Assembly: GCF_022436675.1 (NCBI RefSeq)
Contig: NZ_JAKUJZ010000007.1
Span: forward strand, 124,001-188,000
DNA: 64,000 nt
From: Rheinheimera hassiensis
GTDB taxonomy: Bacteria > Pseudomonadota > Gammaproteobacteria > Enterobacterales > Alteromonadaceae
Reading direction: 5' to 3'
This document shows positions 54,016 to 62,708 of this stretch, one piece after another; within the stretch, counting starts at the first letter, position 1, and every line of letters starts with the position of its first letter. Made by a program: the position numbers and the translations under genes. The notes below the pieces were generated by a model. It did not search any database, was not told where the DNA came from, and saw only the letters and a program-made list of their open reading frames with translations.

Positions 54016-56697
54016 ATGCGCAGTAATATCCATCGGACATTTATTCTCAGTACCATTTTTACCGCTTTAGGCAGCAGCTTTGCTGCTTCAGCATTGCCGG
54101 AATTTCCAGGCAGCCAGTACAACGCCAGCGTACCCGATACCCAGCAAGTGTTGGGTTATAAACTGGGTAGCCGTATCTCCGAGCCAGCGGCAATCCTGCA
54201 GTATTTTACCACCCTGGCAGCGCAATACCCGCAGCAGCTAAAGCTGGTGCCTTACGGTGAGAGCTGGCAGGGACGGCAGCTGTTTTATGTGGTTATAGGC
54301 TCAGAGCAAAATATCTCCCGCTTAGATCAGCTTGAACAGAATATGCGCAAACTGGCAAATCCGCTTAATACCAGCGAGGCAGACGCAAAAGCCCTGATTG
54401 AACAACAACCGGCATCGGTATGGATTGCTAATACCCTGCACGGTAATGAATTAAGCCCGGCAGAGTCCTCAATGGCGCTGGCCTGGCATTTACTGGCCGA
54501 CCAAAGTGAGTTTACCCGCAATATTCTCTCTAATACGCTGGTATATATTGACCCGTTGCAAAACCCGGATGGCCATCATCGTTTTGTCAGCCGCTATTAT
54601 GCTACTGCCGGTATGGAGCATTCAGATGATCGCTTATCAGCCGAGCAAAACGAGCCCTGGCCCAATGGTCGCAGTAATCATTATTTGTTTGATATGAACC
54701 GCGATTGGATCAGCTTAACCCAGCCGGAAAACCGCGGCCGTGTTAAAGCGCTGCAGAATACCTATCCGCTGTTGTACGTGGATTCGCATGAAATGGGCGG
54801 CGATATGACATACTATTTCAGCCCGGAAGCAGAGCCTTACAACCCACATATTCAGCAGGCACAGCGTGAAGTGTTAAACTGGGTGGGGCAAAACAATGCA
54901 AAATGGTTTGACCGCTTTGGCTACCACTATTTTACCCGCGAAATTTTTGATGCCTTTTATCCCGGCTACGGTGCCAGCTGGCCGTTGTATCAGGGCAGCA
55001 TTGCCATGACCTATGAAATGGCCTCTGCCCGCGGCCATCATTACCGCCGCAGCGACGGCACAGTTGTCACTTTTTCCGATGGAATTCAGCGTAACTTTGT
55101 TGCCTTTATGGCTACACTGGAAACCGCCAGCCAGCGCGCCAAACCCTTGCTGCAGCGGTTTTATCAGTACCGTAAAGATGCCGTGGCACAAGGCAGCAAA
55201 GCCAAAACCCGCAGCTATATTTTCCCGGCCAGCCGCGATAAAGCCGGGCATCAGCGTTTAACCGCATTGTTAACAGAGCAGGGCATCAAGGTTACTCAGG
55301 CAACAAAAGCATTTAGTGCCTGTGGTACGGATTACCAAAGCGGGGCTTATGTTATCGACAGCGCTCAGAGCACCTACCATTTACTGCGCACTTTGCTGGA
55401 TACCGACGTACCCATGGACCAGCCATTTATTAAGCAGCAGGAAGCATTGCGGGCAAATAACTTACCGGATCAGATATACGATGTAACGGCCTGGTCATTG
55501 CCTCTGATGTTTAATCTGGAGATGAACGAATGCCGCGCCAGTGTAAAAGTAGAAGGCGTAACAGTAACAGACCAACGCATTTTACCCGGTAGCCTGACAC
55601 GACCTGATGCGACCTATGGCTTTATTCTGCCCTGGGATGGTATGGATGCCGCCCGGTTTGCTGCCGAAGCGTTAAAAGCCGGTGTAGTGATGCGCAGCAG
55701 TGACTTGCCTTTTACCCATCAAAACGGTACGCGTTACCCATCGGGCAGTTTAATTATTGCCAGAGCGGATAATAATAATGAGCTTAATCAAACGCTTGAA
55801 AAAGTTGCTACGCAAAGCGGTGCTGTGCTGCAAGGTGTAGACAGCAGCTGGCATACCGATGGGCCTAATGCCGGCTCTGCCAATATGGTGGCGCTGCAAC
55901 CGGTAAAAGTGGCCATGTTATGGGATGAACCCGCCAGCAGCTTAAGTGCCGGTAGTGTGCGTTTTGTGCTGGAGCGTGAGCTTGGCCAACCGGTAACGGC
56001 TATCCGGCCGGCGCAGTTAAAGCAGGCCGATTTAAGCCGCTATCAGGTATTGCTATTGCCAGCGAGTGCTGGTGGCAGTTACCAGCAGGCGCTGGGGGAA
56101 GCTGGTTATAACAATATTCGCCACTGGACAGAGCGCGGCGGCGTATTAATTACGTTAGGTAACGCAACTAACTTTGTATTAAGCGGTGAAGCGCCAATGC
56201 TGGCCAGTAAGCGGGAATACAAAGCCGGCGATGAACCCGCCGCTGATGCCAGCGACAAAGAGCAGGTTGCCGGCACAGTACTCAATACTGAGCAGTATCA
56301 GCAAATGGTGAAAGCCAAGCAGGCACGGCCGGATTGGGTGCCGGGCTTTCTGGCAAAAGCAGAGGTGGATCAGTCGCACTGGTTAACAGCAGGCTTACCG
56401 GCCAGCGTGAATACGGTGTACGTTGGTAACGAGATTTATCAACCGCTGGCCATCAATCATGGCCGTAACCTGCTGAAATTTGCTGCAGCTGATGAGGTAA
56501 AAGCCAGTGGTTTTGTCTGGCAGGATAATCAGCAGCAGATAGCGCATAAGCCGCTGTTAATGTGGGCACCACAGGGGAATGGCATGGTAATAAGCTTTAC
56601 GCAGGAGCCTAACTACCGCGCTTATGTGAACGGCCTGCATATCGCATTGGCCAACGCCGTATTACTGGCCCCGGCGCACAGTGGTGCTGTGCGCTAA
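54016..56697 (+). CDS. Large M14-family zinc carboxypeptidase, exported
   Basis: An 893-residue exported metallopeptidase. Signal peptide about 1-27 (ending SSFAASA). The M14 domain (about 45-370) has the zinc ligands in TLHGNELSPAE (His and Glu) and VDSHEMGGDM (His), the substrate-binding region DPLQNPDGHHR, and the general-base Glu in AMTYEMASARG. The C-terminal 500 residues include a GATase1-like region (about 630-720: VKVAMLWDEPAS, LLLPASAGG, WTERGGVLITLGN), as in related gammaproteobacterial M14 proteins. It probably trims peptides in the periplasm. GGGAG at 54007-54011 precedes ATG 54016. It stands alone. Confidence 0.86.
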   Translation: MRSNIHRTFILSTIFTALGSSFAASALPEFPGSQYNASVPDTQQVLGYKLGSRISEPAAILQYFTTLAAQYPQQLKLVPYGESWQGRQLFYVVIGSEQNISRLDQLEQNMRKLANPLNTSEADAKALIEQQPASVWIANTLHGNELSPAESSMALAWHLLADQSEFTRNILSNTLVYIDPLQNPDGHHRFVSRYYATAGMEHSDDRLSAEQNEPWPNGRSNHYLFDMNRDWISLTQPENRGRVKALQNTYPLLYVDSHEMGGDMTYYFSPEAEPYNPHIQQAQREVLNWVGQNNAKWFDRFGYHYFTREIFDAFYPGYGASWPLYQGSIAMTYEMASARGHHYRRSDGTVVTFSDGIQRNFVAFMATLETASQRAKPLLQRFYQYRKDAVAQGSKAKTRSYIFPASRDKAGHQRLTALLTEQGIKVTQATKAFSACGTDYQSGAYVIDSAQSTYHLLRTLLDTDVPMDQPFIKQQEALRANNLPDQIYDVTAWSLPLMFNLEMNECRASVKVEGVTVTDQRILPGSLTRPDATYGFILPWDGMDAARFAAEALKAGVVMRSSDLPFTHQNGTRYPSGSLIIARADNNNELNQTLEKVATQSGAVLQGVDSSWHTDGPNAGSANMVALQPVKVAMLWDEPASSLSAGSVRFVLERELGQPVTAIRPAQLKQADLSRYQVLLLPASAGGSYQQALGEAGYNNIRHWTERGGVLITLGNATNFVLSGEAPMLASKREYKAGDEPAADASDKEQVAGTVLNTEQYQQMVKAKQARPDWVPGFLAKAEVDQSHWLTAGLPASVNTVYVGNEIYQPLAINHGRNLLKFAAADEVKASGFVWQDNQQQIAHKPLLMWAPQGNGMVISFTQEPNYRAYVNGLHIALANAVLLAPAHSGAVR

Positions 56698-56723
56698 CAT
56701 ATTCAGTTAATGATTGTTGCCAC

Positions 56724-57245
56724 TTAATGATTTGCCGCAGGTAAGCGTTGCCTGCGGCTTCTGATATAACCCACCAGATTACTGCTTAAAAATGCCAGTT
56801 CCATTAATACCGCCACCGGAGAGCCCACCAACAGATTATGCACAACCCAGGACGTAGCACCGACGGCCATCAGTGCCCGTACCAGTATTACGTTTTTCTG
56901 GAAACTGCCGATAGTCCCAACCACAGCGGCTAAGTAGGGTAACAAGTTAACCGGGCTGGTATAGCTAACTACAATTAACAGCGTTGATAGTGCCAGAAAA
57001 CAATACATCCAGCGCTGACGCGGGCTTAGCGCTGCTACCAGAAAACGCACCGCAGTTAAGCCAACAAAGCATGCAGCTTCATACTGGCCTAACACAGCAA
57101 AATGGCTGGCATTGAGCAGGGCCGAAACAAACCAGAATTTCAGCATACTGGCCCTGTCATAGCGCTGAAAAGCCACAATGCCACTGATAAAGGCCATCGC
57201 AGCTAAACATTGAGACAAAGCAAAACTGAGGGTGATGTCAGGCAA
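56724..57245 (-). CDS. ygjV: YgjV-like inner-membrane protein
   Basis: A 173-residue membrane protein with about five or six helices, resembling E. coli YgjV (Imp-YgjV family, function unknown): N-terminal LAAMAFISGIVAFQRYD, then LLNASHFAVLGQYEAACF, LLPYLAAVVGTIGSF, WVVHNLLVGSP and a charged C terminus. The start is a TTG at 57245 with no convincing ribosome binding site; the homologue begins at the corresponding point, so the start is plausible but uncertain. It follows selO on the same strand after an 85-base gap with an inverted repeat. Confidence 0.75.
   Translation of the reverse strand: MPDITLSFALSQCLAAMAFISGIVAFQRYDRASMLKFWFVSALLNASHFAVLGQYEAACFVGLTAVRFLVAALSPRQRWMYCFLALSTLLIVVSYTSPVNLLPYLAAVVGTIGSFQKNVILVRALMAVGATSWVVHNLLVGSPVAVLMELAFLSSNLVGYIRSRRQRLPAANH
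56734..56758. repeat. Inverted repeat at the 3' end of ygjV
   Basis: GCCGCAGG (56734-56741) and CCTGCGGC (56751-56758) are perfect 8-bp arms within the last codons of ygjV, close to the convergent M14 peptidase stop. It could end transcription from the + strand gene, but the T-run is poor. Confidence 0.45.
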
Positions 57246-57295
57246 GGAGCTGGCTCTGTGTTATCGAATAAGATGGCTAGTGTACCGAATTTAAC

Positions 57296-57320
57296 TGCCA
57301 TCTGCCTGTCGTAGATGGCA
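57296..57320. repeat. Inverted repeat between selO and ygjV
   Basis: TGCCATCT (57296-57303) and AGATGGCA (57313-57320) are perfect 8-bp arms around a 9-nt loop, right after the selO stop on the - strand. A weak terminator or processing hairpin is plausible; the T-run is short (AGTTAAATT on the - strand). Confidence 0.5.
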
Positions 57321-57330
57321 TAAGTTATAA

Positions 57331-58800
57331 TCAGGTGCCGCAAAAAGTATTCTTAATAAGCTGCTGTGGCTGCGGTGGCACGGCAAAATCAGCATTAGCT
57401 TCTGACAAGGTGTAAGGCGTTGCCAGTGCCTGGTGCAGGCGGTTAAACAGTGTTAAATCGGCTTGCTCTGTCGCCTGCGTAATAGCGGCAGCAACTAAGT
57501 GGTTGCGCGCTATAAGCGCCGGATTGGTATTATCCATTTGCTGGCTTACCTGTAGCGGATCAATACCCTGTGCAGCAAGGCGTTGTTGCCATTTTGCTGC
57601 CCAATCGGCCCAACCTTGTTTGTCTGCAAATAACGCTGCGGCACCGGCCGCTGTGTCGCTTACCGAGCGGCTAAGCAAACGAAAGCTCTGGCTAAAATCG
57701 GCCTTATTTGCGCTCATCAGGTTAAGCAAATCGCGGATTAACACTTCGTCAGGGTCGGTTGCAGTAACAATACCAATTTTCGCCGCCATCAGGCGCAGAA
57801 ATTCGGCTTCGTTCTGGCCGTTAAAACCTTGCAGTACCTCTGTAGCAAGCTCTACCGCCTGTTCGGGTTGTTCAGTTAGCAGCGGCAGCAGGGTTTCAGC
57901 AAAACGTGCCAGGTTCCAGCTGGCAATGCGTGGCTGGTTGCCCCAGGCGTAACGGCCTTGCGTATCAATAAAGCTGTATACCTGCGCCGGGTTAAAGCTG
58001 TCCATAAAAGCGCAGGGGCCGTAATCGATAGTTTCGCCACTAATGCTCATATTGTCGGTATTCATTACGCCATGAATAAAACCCAGGCTCATCCACTTAG
58101 CAATCAGTTTTGCCTGTGCTGCAACCACAGCAGCAAGCAAAGCCAGATAAGGATTCGCTTCGCTGGCACACGCCGGGTAGTGTCGGCTAATTACATAGTC
58201 GGCAAAGGTTTTCAGCTGGCCATGATCACCTTTGGCTGCAAGGTACTGAAAACTGCCAATACGAATATGGCTGCTGGCCACCCGGGTAAGTATGGCTCCC
58301 GGCTCCGCGGTTTCGCGCTGTATCCAATCGCCGGTTAGTACTGCTGCCAAAGCGCGGGTAGTGGGCACACCCAACGCATGCATGGCTTCACTGACTAAAT
58401 ATTCACGCAGCACCGGCCCCAGTGGTGCGCGGCCATCGCCACGGCGGGAAAACGGCGTTTGGCCGGCGCCTTTAAGCTGAATATCAAAGCGCTGGTTATC
58501 TGCGCTGATAACTTCCGCCAGCAGCAAAGCCCGGCCATCGCCCAGTTGCGGTACAAAATGGCCAAACTGATGGCCGGCATAAGCATGCGCCACCGGATTT
58601 GCCCAATCCGGCACGGTATTGCCGCTAAACACCGCCAGACCGTCATCTGAGCGCCAATACTGCTGTGGTAAGCAAAGCTCTGCGGCCAGTTCAACATTAA
58701 ACGCCAGCCACTGCGGCGCCGGCACTGGGGTAGGGGGGCAAGGCACAGAGAAAGGCGCACCTAAATCAGCCAGGCTGCGTTGTACGGTAAAATTGCTCAT
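57331..58800 (-). CDS. selO: Protein adenylyltransferase SelO (YdiU)
   Basis: Pseudokinase-fold enzyme that transfers AMP from ATP to Ser, Thr or Tyr of target proteins, linked to redox stress responses. The 489-residue protein has the family segments AHAYAGHQFGHFVPQLGDGRA, KGAGQTPFSRRGDGR, PTTRALAAV and NTDNMSISGETIDYGPCAFM (the catalytic and metal-binding Asn/Asp). The C terminus ends in FCGT: cysteine stands where eukaryotic SelO has selenocysteine, as usual in bacteria. ATG 58800. It is transcribed divergently from the antiporter operon, with a shared 131-base region between them. Confidence 0.93.
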   Translation of the reverse strand: MSNFTVQRSLADLGAPFSVPCPPTPVPAPQWLAFNVELAAELCLPQQYWRSDDGLAVFSGNTVPDWANPVAHAYAGHQFGHFVPQLGDGRALLLAEVISADNQRFDIQLKGAGQTPFSRRGDGRAPLGPVLREYLVSEAMHALGVPTTRALAAVLTGDWIQRETAEPGAILTRVASSHIRIGSFQYLAAKGDHGQLKTFADYVISRHYPACASEANPYLALLAAVVAAQAKLIAKWMSLGFIHGVMNTDNMSISGETIDYGPCAFMDSFNPAQVYSFIDTQGRYAWGNQPRIASWNLARFAETLLPLLTEQPEQAVELATEVLQGFNGQNEAEFLRLMAAKIGIVTATDPDEVLIRDLLNLMSANKADFSQSFRLLSRSVSDTAAGAAALFADKQGWADWAAKWQQRLAAQGIDPLQVSQQMDNTNPALIARNHLVAAAITQATEQADLTLFNRLHQALATPYTLSEANADFAVPPQPQQLIKNTFCGT

Positions 58801-58873
58801 ATCTCAGCTATTAGTAGAAGTGTTGTGTTAGCTTAGTGTACAGAGCTGCAACTGGAGATACAAAAACACTTTT

Positions 58874-58902
58874 TTGAAATTTTCAATACTATTCAATACT
58901 AT
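58874..58902 (+). promoter_or_regulatory. Sigma-70-type promoter and 10-bp tandem repeat before the Mnh operon
   Basis: TTGAAA (58874-58879) and TACTAT (58897-58902) are 17 bases apart, matching 5 of 6 and 4 of 6 consensus bases. A tandem direct repeat, TTCAATACTA twice (58882-58891 and 58892-58901), fills the spacer and overlaps the -10 element; it may be a regulator site or only a small duplication. The mnhE ribosome binding site AGGAG is at 58922-58926. Confidence 0.6.
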
Positions 58903-58931
58903 TAACCCAGTGATTTAATTCAGGAGTTGCT

Positions 58932-59444
58932 ATGGCAATGCCCACTCAGGGGGCAGTTTTTATCCGTTACGCTGCGCTTGGCGCAGCGTTTTCGCTATGC
59001 TGGGCGGCGCTGACCGGGGGGCGGGGCTGGTGGTTTTTTCTGCCTCTGTGTTTACTGCTACTGCTTTGGTGCTATTGGGATAAATTAAGCCTGCCGCCGG
59101 TTCGGTTTAAAGCCGTGCCGGGTTTTTTGCTGTTTTTTTGCAGGCAGTTAGTACTGGGGGCATGGGATGTTGCCTGGCGGGCGCTGGCACCAGGAAAAAA
59201 GTGGGCGCCACAATGGCAACGTTATGACGTAAGCATGACCCAACCCGCCAGCCAGCGTTTACTGGCCAGTATGGTGAGCCTGTTACCCGGAACCTGTGCG
59301 GTAAATATTGAAACTGGCCAGCCGGATGTTTTGCTGTTGCATGTGCTGGATGGCGATGCCGACTGGCGCAGTGGTGTAGCTGCATTGGAACAACAGCTGG
59401 TAAAACTGTTGTGCAATGAGCAAAGGCAGGGAAGCACACTATGA
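58932..59444 (+). CDS. mnhE: Mrp/Mnh-type Na+/H+ antiporter subunit E
   Basis: A 170-residue MnhE/MrpE subunit: two or three N-terminal helices, then a cytoplasmic part with LGAWDVAWRAL, WQRYDVS and LLASMVSLLPGTCAVNIE, LLLHVLDGD, all typical of the family. MrpE supports assembly and activity of the multi-subunit antiporter. Here it is the first gene of the operon, whereas in many Mrp operons E is in the middle. ATG 58932 is used, with AGGAG five bases upstream. It overlaps mnhF by 4 bases. Confidence 0.88.
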   Translation: MAMPTQGAVFIRYAALGAAFSLCWAALTGGRGWWFFLPLCLLLLLWCYWDKLSLPPVRFKAVPGFLLFFCRQLVLGAWDVAWRALAPGKKWAPQWQRYDVSMTQPASQRLLASMVSLLPGTCAVNIETGQPDVLLLHVLDGDADWRSGVAALEQQLVKLLCNEQRQGSTL

Positions 59445-59722
59445 TGATGTTAGCTGTTGCCTTGCTGTGTACCGTGTTATTGGGGCTGTGGCGGGTGATT
59501 AAAGGCCCTACCTTGTTAGACCGTTTATTGTCAGTGCAATTATTCGGCACCACTGGCGTAGCGCTGTGTTTGGTATTGGCTCAAGCGTTGGGCCAAAGTG
59601 CACTGCGTGATGTGGCACTGGTGCTGGCGGTATTGGCGGCAGCCGCCCCCGTTGCACTGGTTCAGCGTTTAATGCAGCAAAAAATAGTGTCACCGCAAAC
59701 TTCAGAGGATAAGCATGACTAA
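59441..59722 (+). CDS. mnhF: Mrp/Mnh-type antiporter subunit F
   Basis: A 93-residue small membrane subunit with three helices; WRVIKGPTLLDRLLSVQLFG near the start is the family signature. It acts only in the complex. Overlaps mnhE and mnhG (ATGA-like and 8-base overlaps), giving strict translational coupling. Confidence 0.88.
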   Translation: MMMLAVALLCTVLLGLWRVIKGPTLLDRLLSVQLFGTTGVALCLVLAQALGQSALRDVALVLAVLAAAAPVALVQRLMQQKIVSPQTSEDKHD

Positions 59723-60026
59723 TAGTGCTGAGCAGTTGTCTGCTTTAAGTATTTTACTCAGTAGCCTGTTGTTACTGGTGGGCTTATTTTTCTTTATTGC
59801 CGGCAGTATTGGCATGCTGCGTTTTCCCGATAGCTTCAGTCGTTTGCATGCGGTTACTAAAGCGGACTCGTTAGGCTTGGGCTCAATCGTTGCCGGGCTG
59901 ATGTTTTACGGTGATCTGTGGCAAAACCTGTTGCTGTTGCTGATCTGGTTATTGGTAATGGCTTCGGGCTCTGTATCCTGCCAATTGTTAGCCCGTTTTG
60001 CCAAAACACAGCAGGATAAAGCATGA
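59715..60026 (+). CDS. mnhG: Mrp/Mnh-type antiporter subunit G
   Basis: A 103-residue subunit with three helices and the MrpG signature FFFIAGSIGMLRFPDSFSRLHAVTKADSLG (residues about 24-53). Overlaps mnhF upstream and the fused B-type gene downstream (ATGA). Confidence 0.9.
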   Translation: MTNSAEQLSALSILLSSLLLLVGLFFFIAGSIGMLRFPDSFSRLHAVTKADSLGLGSIVAGLMFYGDLWQNLLLLLIWLLVMASGSVSCQLLARFAKTQQDKA

Positions 60027-60958
60027 GTTTACTGCTCTTTGATACAGCATTGTGCTTGCTGTTGTTAGCGTTAGCTCTGGCCAGTATGTTAAGCCGTCAG
60101 TTAGTCAATGCGGTAATGTTGTATATCGCCTTTGGTCTGATGATGGCGTTGGCTTGGGCCCGCTTGGCCGCACCTGACTTAGCCCTGGCCGAAGCAGCCA
60201 TTGGTGCCGGGCTGACGGGGGCGTTGTGTTTCTCAGCGCTGGCAAGGCAGCAATTGGATATTACCGCTGCTGCACTAAGTTGGCCGCAGCGACTATGGCC
60301 TGCAACATTTGTGGTGTTGATGCTCGGTGGCATTCTGGCGGCTTTACTACAGTTACCGTCTGTTGCCAGCCCGCTGGTTGCTGTAGCGCAGGCTGAGCTT
60401 ATCAACAGTGGTGTCAGTCACCCGGTTACAGCAGTACTGCTGAACTTTCGTAGCTGGGATACCTTACTGGAATTAGTGGTATTGTTGCTGGCACTATTAG
60501 GTGCTTTGCCGGTAGCCCCAGCAGAAAAATCAGCAACCAGTTGGTCGCTTGGCCTTAGCTGGAGCCGGTTACTGGCGCCTATGGTGATCTTATTGGCCGG
60601 TTATCTGCTATGGGCAGGGGCCAGCCAACCAGGTGGTGCTTTTCAGGCCGGTGTATTGCTGGCTGCCGGCGCTGTGGTGCTGCGGCTTAATCAACAACTT
60701 AACTGGTTAAGCTGGTGCAACTTTTGGGTAAGGCTGTTGGTGGTAGCCGGGATTGCTGTATTTGTGCTGGTGGCTTTGCTGGCACTGTGGCTTACGCCAG
60801 CTAATGTTGATGCAGTCTGGCTTAGCTGGCCGCCACTGCTCGCCGGCGGCATTATTTTGCTGATCGAAGTTTTTGCCACTTTGGCTATAGCCTCGACACT
60901 AACATTGTTAGTGGTGGGTGAGCCTGCTCCGCAGCATAACCGCACGGAGAGCGTATGA
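60023..60958 (+). CDS. Fused DUF4040 (MrpA C-terminal) and MnhB antiporter subunit
   Basis: A 311-residue membrane protein joining two Mrp modules. Residues about 1-80 form a DUF4040 domain, normally the C-terminal part of MrpA or a separate archaeal MbhB-like subunit, with AWARLAAPDLALAEAAIGAG. Residues about 170-305 form an MnhB/MrpB domain with YLLWAGASQPGGAFQAGVLLAAG. There is no full-length MrpA gene in the visible part of the operon; this fusion and the downstream D-like subunits probably take its place. Overlaps mnhG and mnhC by 4 bases each. Confidence 0.85.
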   Translation: MSLLLFDTALCLLLLALALASMLSRQLVNAVMLYIAFGLMMALAWARLAAPDLALAEAAIGAGLTGALCFSALARQQLDITAAALSWPQRLWPATFVVLMLGGILAALLQLPSVASPLVAVAQAELINSGVSHPVTAVLLNFRSWDTLLELVVLLLALLGALPVAPAEKSATSWSLGLSWSRLLAPMVILLAGYLLWAGASQPGGAFQAGVLLAAGAVVLRLNQQLNWLSWCNFWVRLLVVAGIAVFVLVALLALWLTPANVDAVWLSWPPLLAGGIILLIEVFATLAIASTLTLLVVGEPAPQHNRTESV

Positions 60959-61293
60959 CAGAGCTCAGCATGACAGAGCTTAGCCCGCAACTGCTACTGT
61001 ATATCGCCACAGCAGCTTGCCTGTTTGCTATAGGTGTTTATGGTTTTATTGTCGGGCCGCAAACACTGCGGCGTATTTTGGCGCTGAATATTATAAGTGC
61101 CGGCATTTTTATGCTAATGGTTGTGCTGGCGTATCGCGGGCTTGCAAATGGCCAGGCCAGAGCATCGCCGGATCCGGTATTACATGCGCTGATCTTAACC
61201 GGGCTGGTAGTGGCGGTGAGTGCAACAGCTTTTGCGTTGGCATTATTGGGCCGGCTAAAGCAAACCCAGGCATCCCCGGAGCATCAACCATGA
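60955..61293 (+). CDS. mnhC: Mrp/Mnh-type antiporter subunit C (NuoK-like)
   Basis: A 112-residue three-helix subunit related to NuoK, with YGFIVGPQTLRRILALNIIS and DPVLHALILTGLVVAVSATA, the typical MrpC/NuoK helices. The stop overlaps the next gene start (ATGATGG: ATG at 61290 with TGA at 61291). Confidence 0.9.
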   Translation: MTELSMTELSPQLLLYIATAACLFAIGVYGFIVGPQTLRRILALNIISAGIFMLMVVLAYRGLANGQARASPDPVLHALILTGLVVAVSATAFALALLGRLKQTQASPEHQP

Positions 61294-62708
61294 TGGTATT
61301 GCTATTGGTGCTGCCGTTACTGGGCGCCTTACTGATGCTGCTTTGGCCAAAAGTTGCGCCGTTACTGACACTGCTCACAGCTGCTGTCTGCAGCCTGGTG
61401 GCGCTGCAGTTAGTGTCGCGGGTTAGTGAGCAGGGTAGCCTGCAGATATTACTAGCAGGCTGGCCCTCGGGGTTAGCTATCAGCCTTGAAGCTAACAGCT
61501 TAAGCAGCTTACTTATTTTACTGACCACGGTGTTGCAGTTGCTGGTGGCGTTATATGCCGTTGCAACTTACCGGCGCGATAAGCTGGGCGCCGGTTTTTG
61601 GCCGCTTAGCAGCCTGCTGCAACTGGGTTTAACCGCGTTATGGTTATCGCGTGACTTGTTTAACCTCTATGTGTGTCTGGAGTTACTTGGCATAGCAGCT
61701 GTAGCGCTGGTTAGCTTATCGGGTGATAAAGCGATTAAACCGGCGCTGAATTATCTGTTGTTATCTCTATTCGGTTCGCTGTGTTATTTGCTGGGTGTAG
61801 CAATGCTTTATGGCGCTTATGGAGTGCTGGATATCAGTGCTTTGGCGCTGCAGTGGCAAGCCAATTTACTCAGTAGCGCGGCACTGGTTTTGATGACTCT
61901 GGGTTTAATGCTAAAAGCAGCGCTGTGGCCACTGCACGCCTGGTTACCTGCGGCACATGCGGCAGCACCGGCCCCGGTAAGTGCGCTGTTATCCGCTTTG
62001 GTAGTAAAAGGCCCGTTATTTATTCTTTGTCTGTTATGGTTACAACTGGCTGCCACTACTCAGGCTCAGGCAATGGCACCGCTGTTTAGCTTCTGTGGTC
62101 TGGCGGCCTTGCTGCTGGGCGGCATTGCGGCGCTGCGTACGCCGTTGGCCAAAAACATGGTGGCGTATTCCACTGTCGCGCAACTGGGTTATGCCACGCT
62201 GGCGTTAGGGTTACTACTGCAGTTTAATCAGCCGCTATTTGCTGCAGCACTGTGGTTATTTGTCCTGGCACATGCGCTGGCCAAAGCCGCCTGTTTTCTG
62301 GCGATAGGTGAGATGACAGCAACCTTAGGTGGGAAGCGGTTAAACACATTAAAAGGTGCCAGCCAAACTATGCCACTGGCGATGTTTGCCTTTGCCGTGG
62401 CCGGTGGCAGTTTAATCGGTTTGCCACCCAGTGGCGGCTTTCTGGCCAAATGGGCGTTACTGCAAGGGCTGTGGTTACAAGGCGATCAACTGCTTTATCT
62501 GCTGGCAATAGTAGTGGTGACCTTACTGTCGGCCGCTTATGTTTTTCGAGTGGTAGCGCTGGCATTTGACCGTGCAAAACCGGTGAAGCCGGACTTTGCG
62601 CCGCATATAGTACCGCAGTGGCTGGCTTTACTACCGGCACTGGCCGTATGGGCCATGACGTTATACAGCGAGCCACTGTTGCGGCTGTTAAAGCAGGAGG
62701 GCTTATGA
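61290..62708 (+). CDS. Mrp/Mnh-type antiporter subunit D (NuoL/M/N-like), first copy
   Basis: A 472-residue proton-conducting subunit with about 14 helices, related to complex I antiporter-like subunits. Conserved: LYVCLELLGIAAVALV (the functional Glu in TM5), LMLKAALWPLHAWLPAAHAAAP (Lys in TM7/loop His) and VVKGPLFILCLL. ATG 61290 overlaps mnhC; ATG 61293 is possible. The open frame upstream to 61017 lies out of phase over mnhC and is not used. Confidence 0.88.
   Translation: MMVLLLVLPLLGALLMLLWPKVAPLLTLLTAAVCSLVALQLVSRVSEQGSLQILLAGWPSGLAISLEANSLSSLLILLTTVLQLLVALYAVATYRRDKLGAGFWPLSSLLQLGLTALWLSRDLFNLYVCLELLGIAAVALVSLSGDKAIKPALNYLLLSLFGSLCYLLGVAMLYGAYGVLDISALALQWQANLLSSAALVLMTLGLMLKAALWPLHAWLPAAHAAAPAPVSALLSALVVKGPLFILCLLWLQLAATTQAQAMAPLFSFCGLAALLLGGIAALRTPLAKNMVAYSTVAQLGYATLALGLLLQFNQPLFAAALWLFVLAHALAKAACFLAIGEMTATLGGKRLNTLKGASQTMPLAMFAFAVAGGSLIGLPPSGGFLAKWALLQGLWLQGDQLLYLLAIVVVTLLSAAYVFRVVALAFDRAKPVKPDFAPHIVPQWLALLPALAVWAMTLYSEPLLRLLKQEGL

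Noticed and set aside
57331..57345. Selenocysteine codon or readthrough at the SelO C terminus
   Set aside because: The position is an ordinary cysteine codon (FCGT end) followed by a normal stop; no in-frame TGA precedes it.
61017..61289. A long upstream extension of the first antiporter D subunit
   Set aside because: It runs out of phase through mnhC, which is a clear NuoK-like gene; the real D start overlaps the mnhC stop at 61290.
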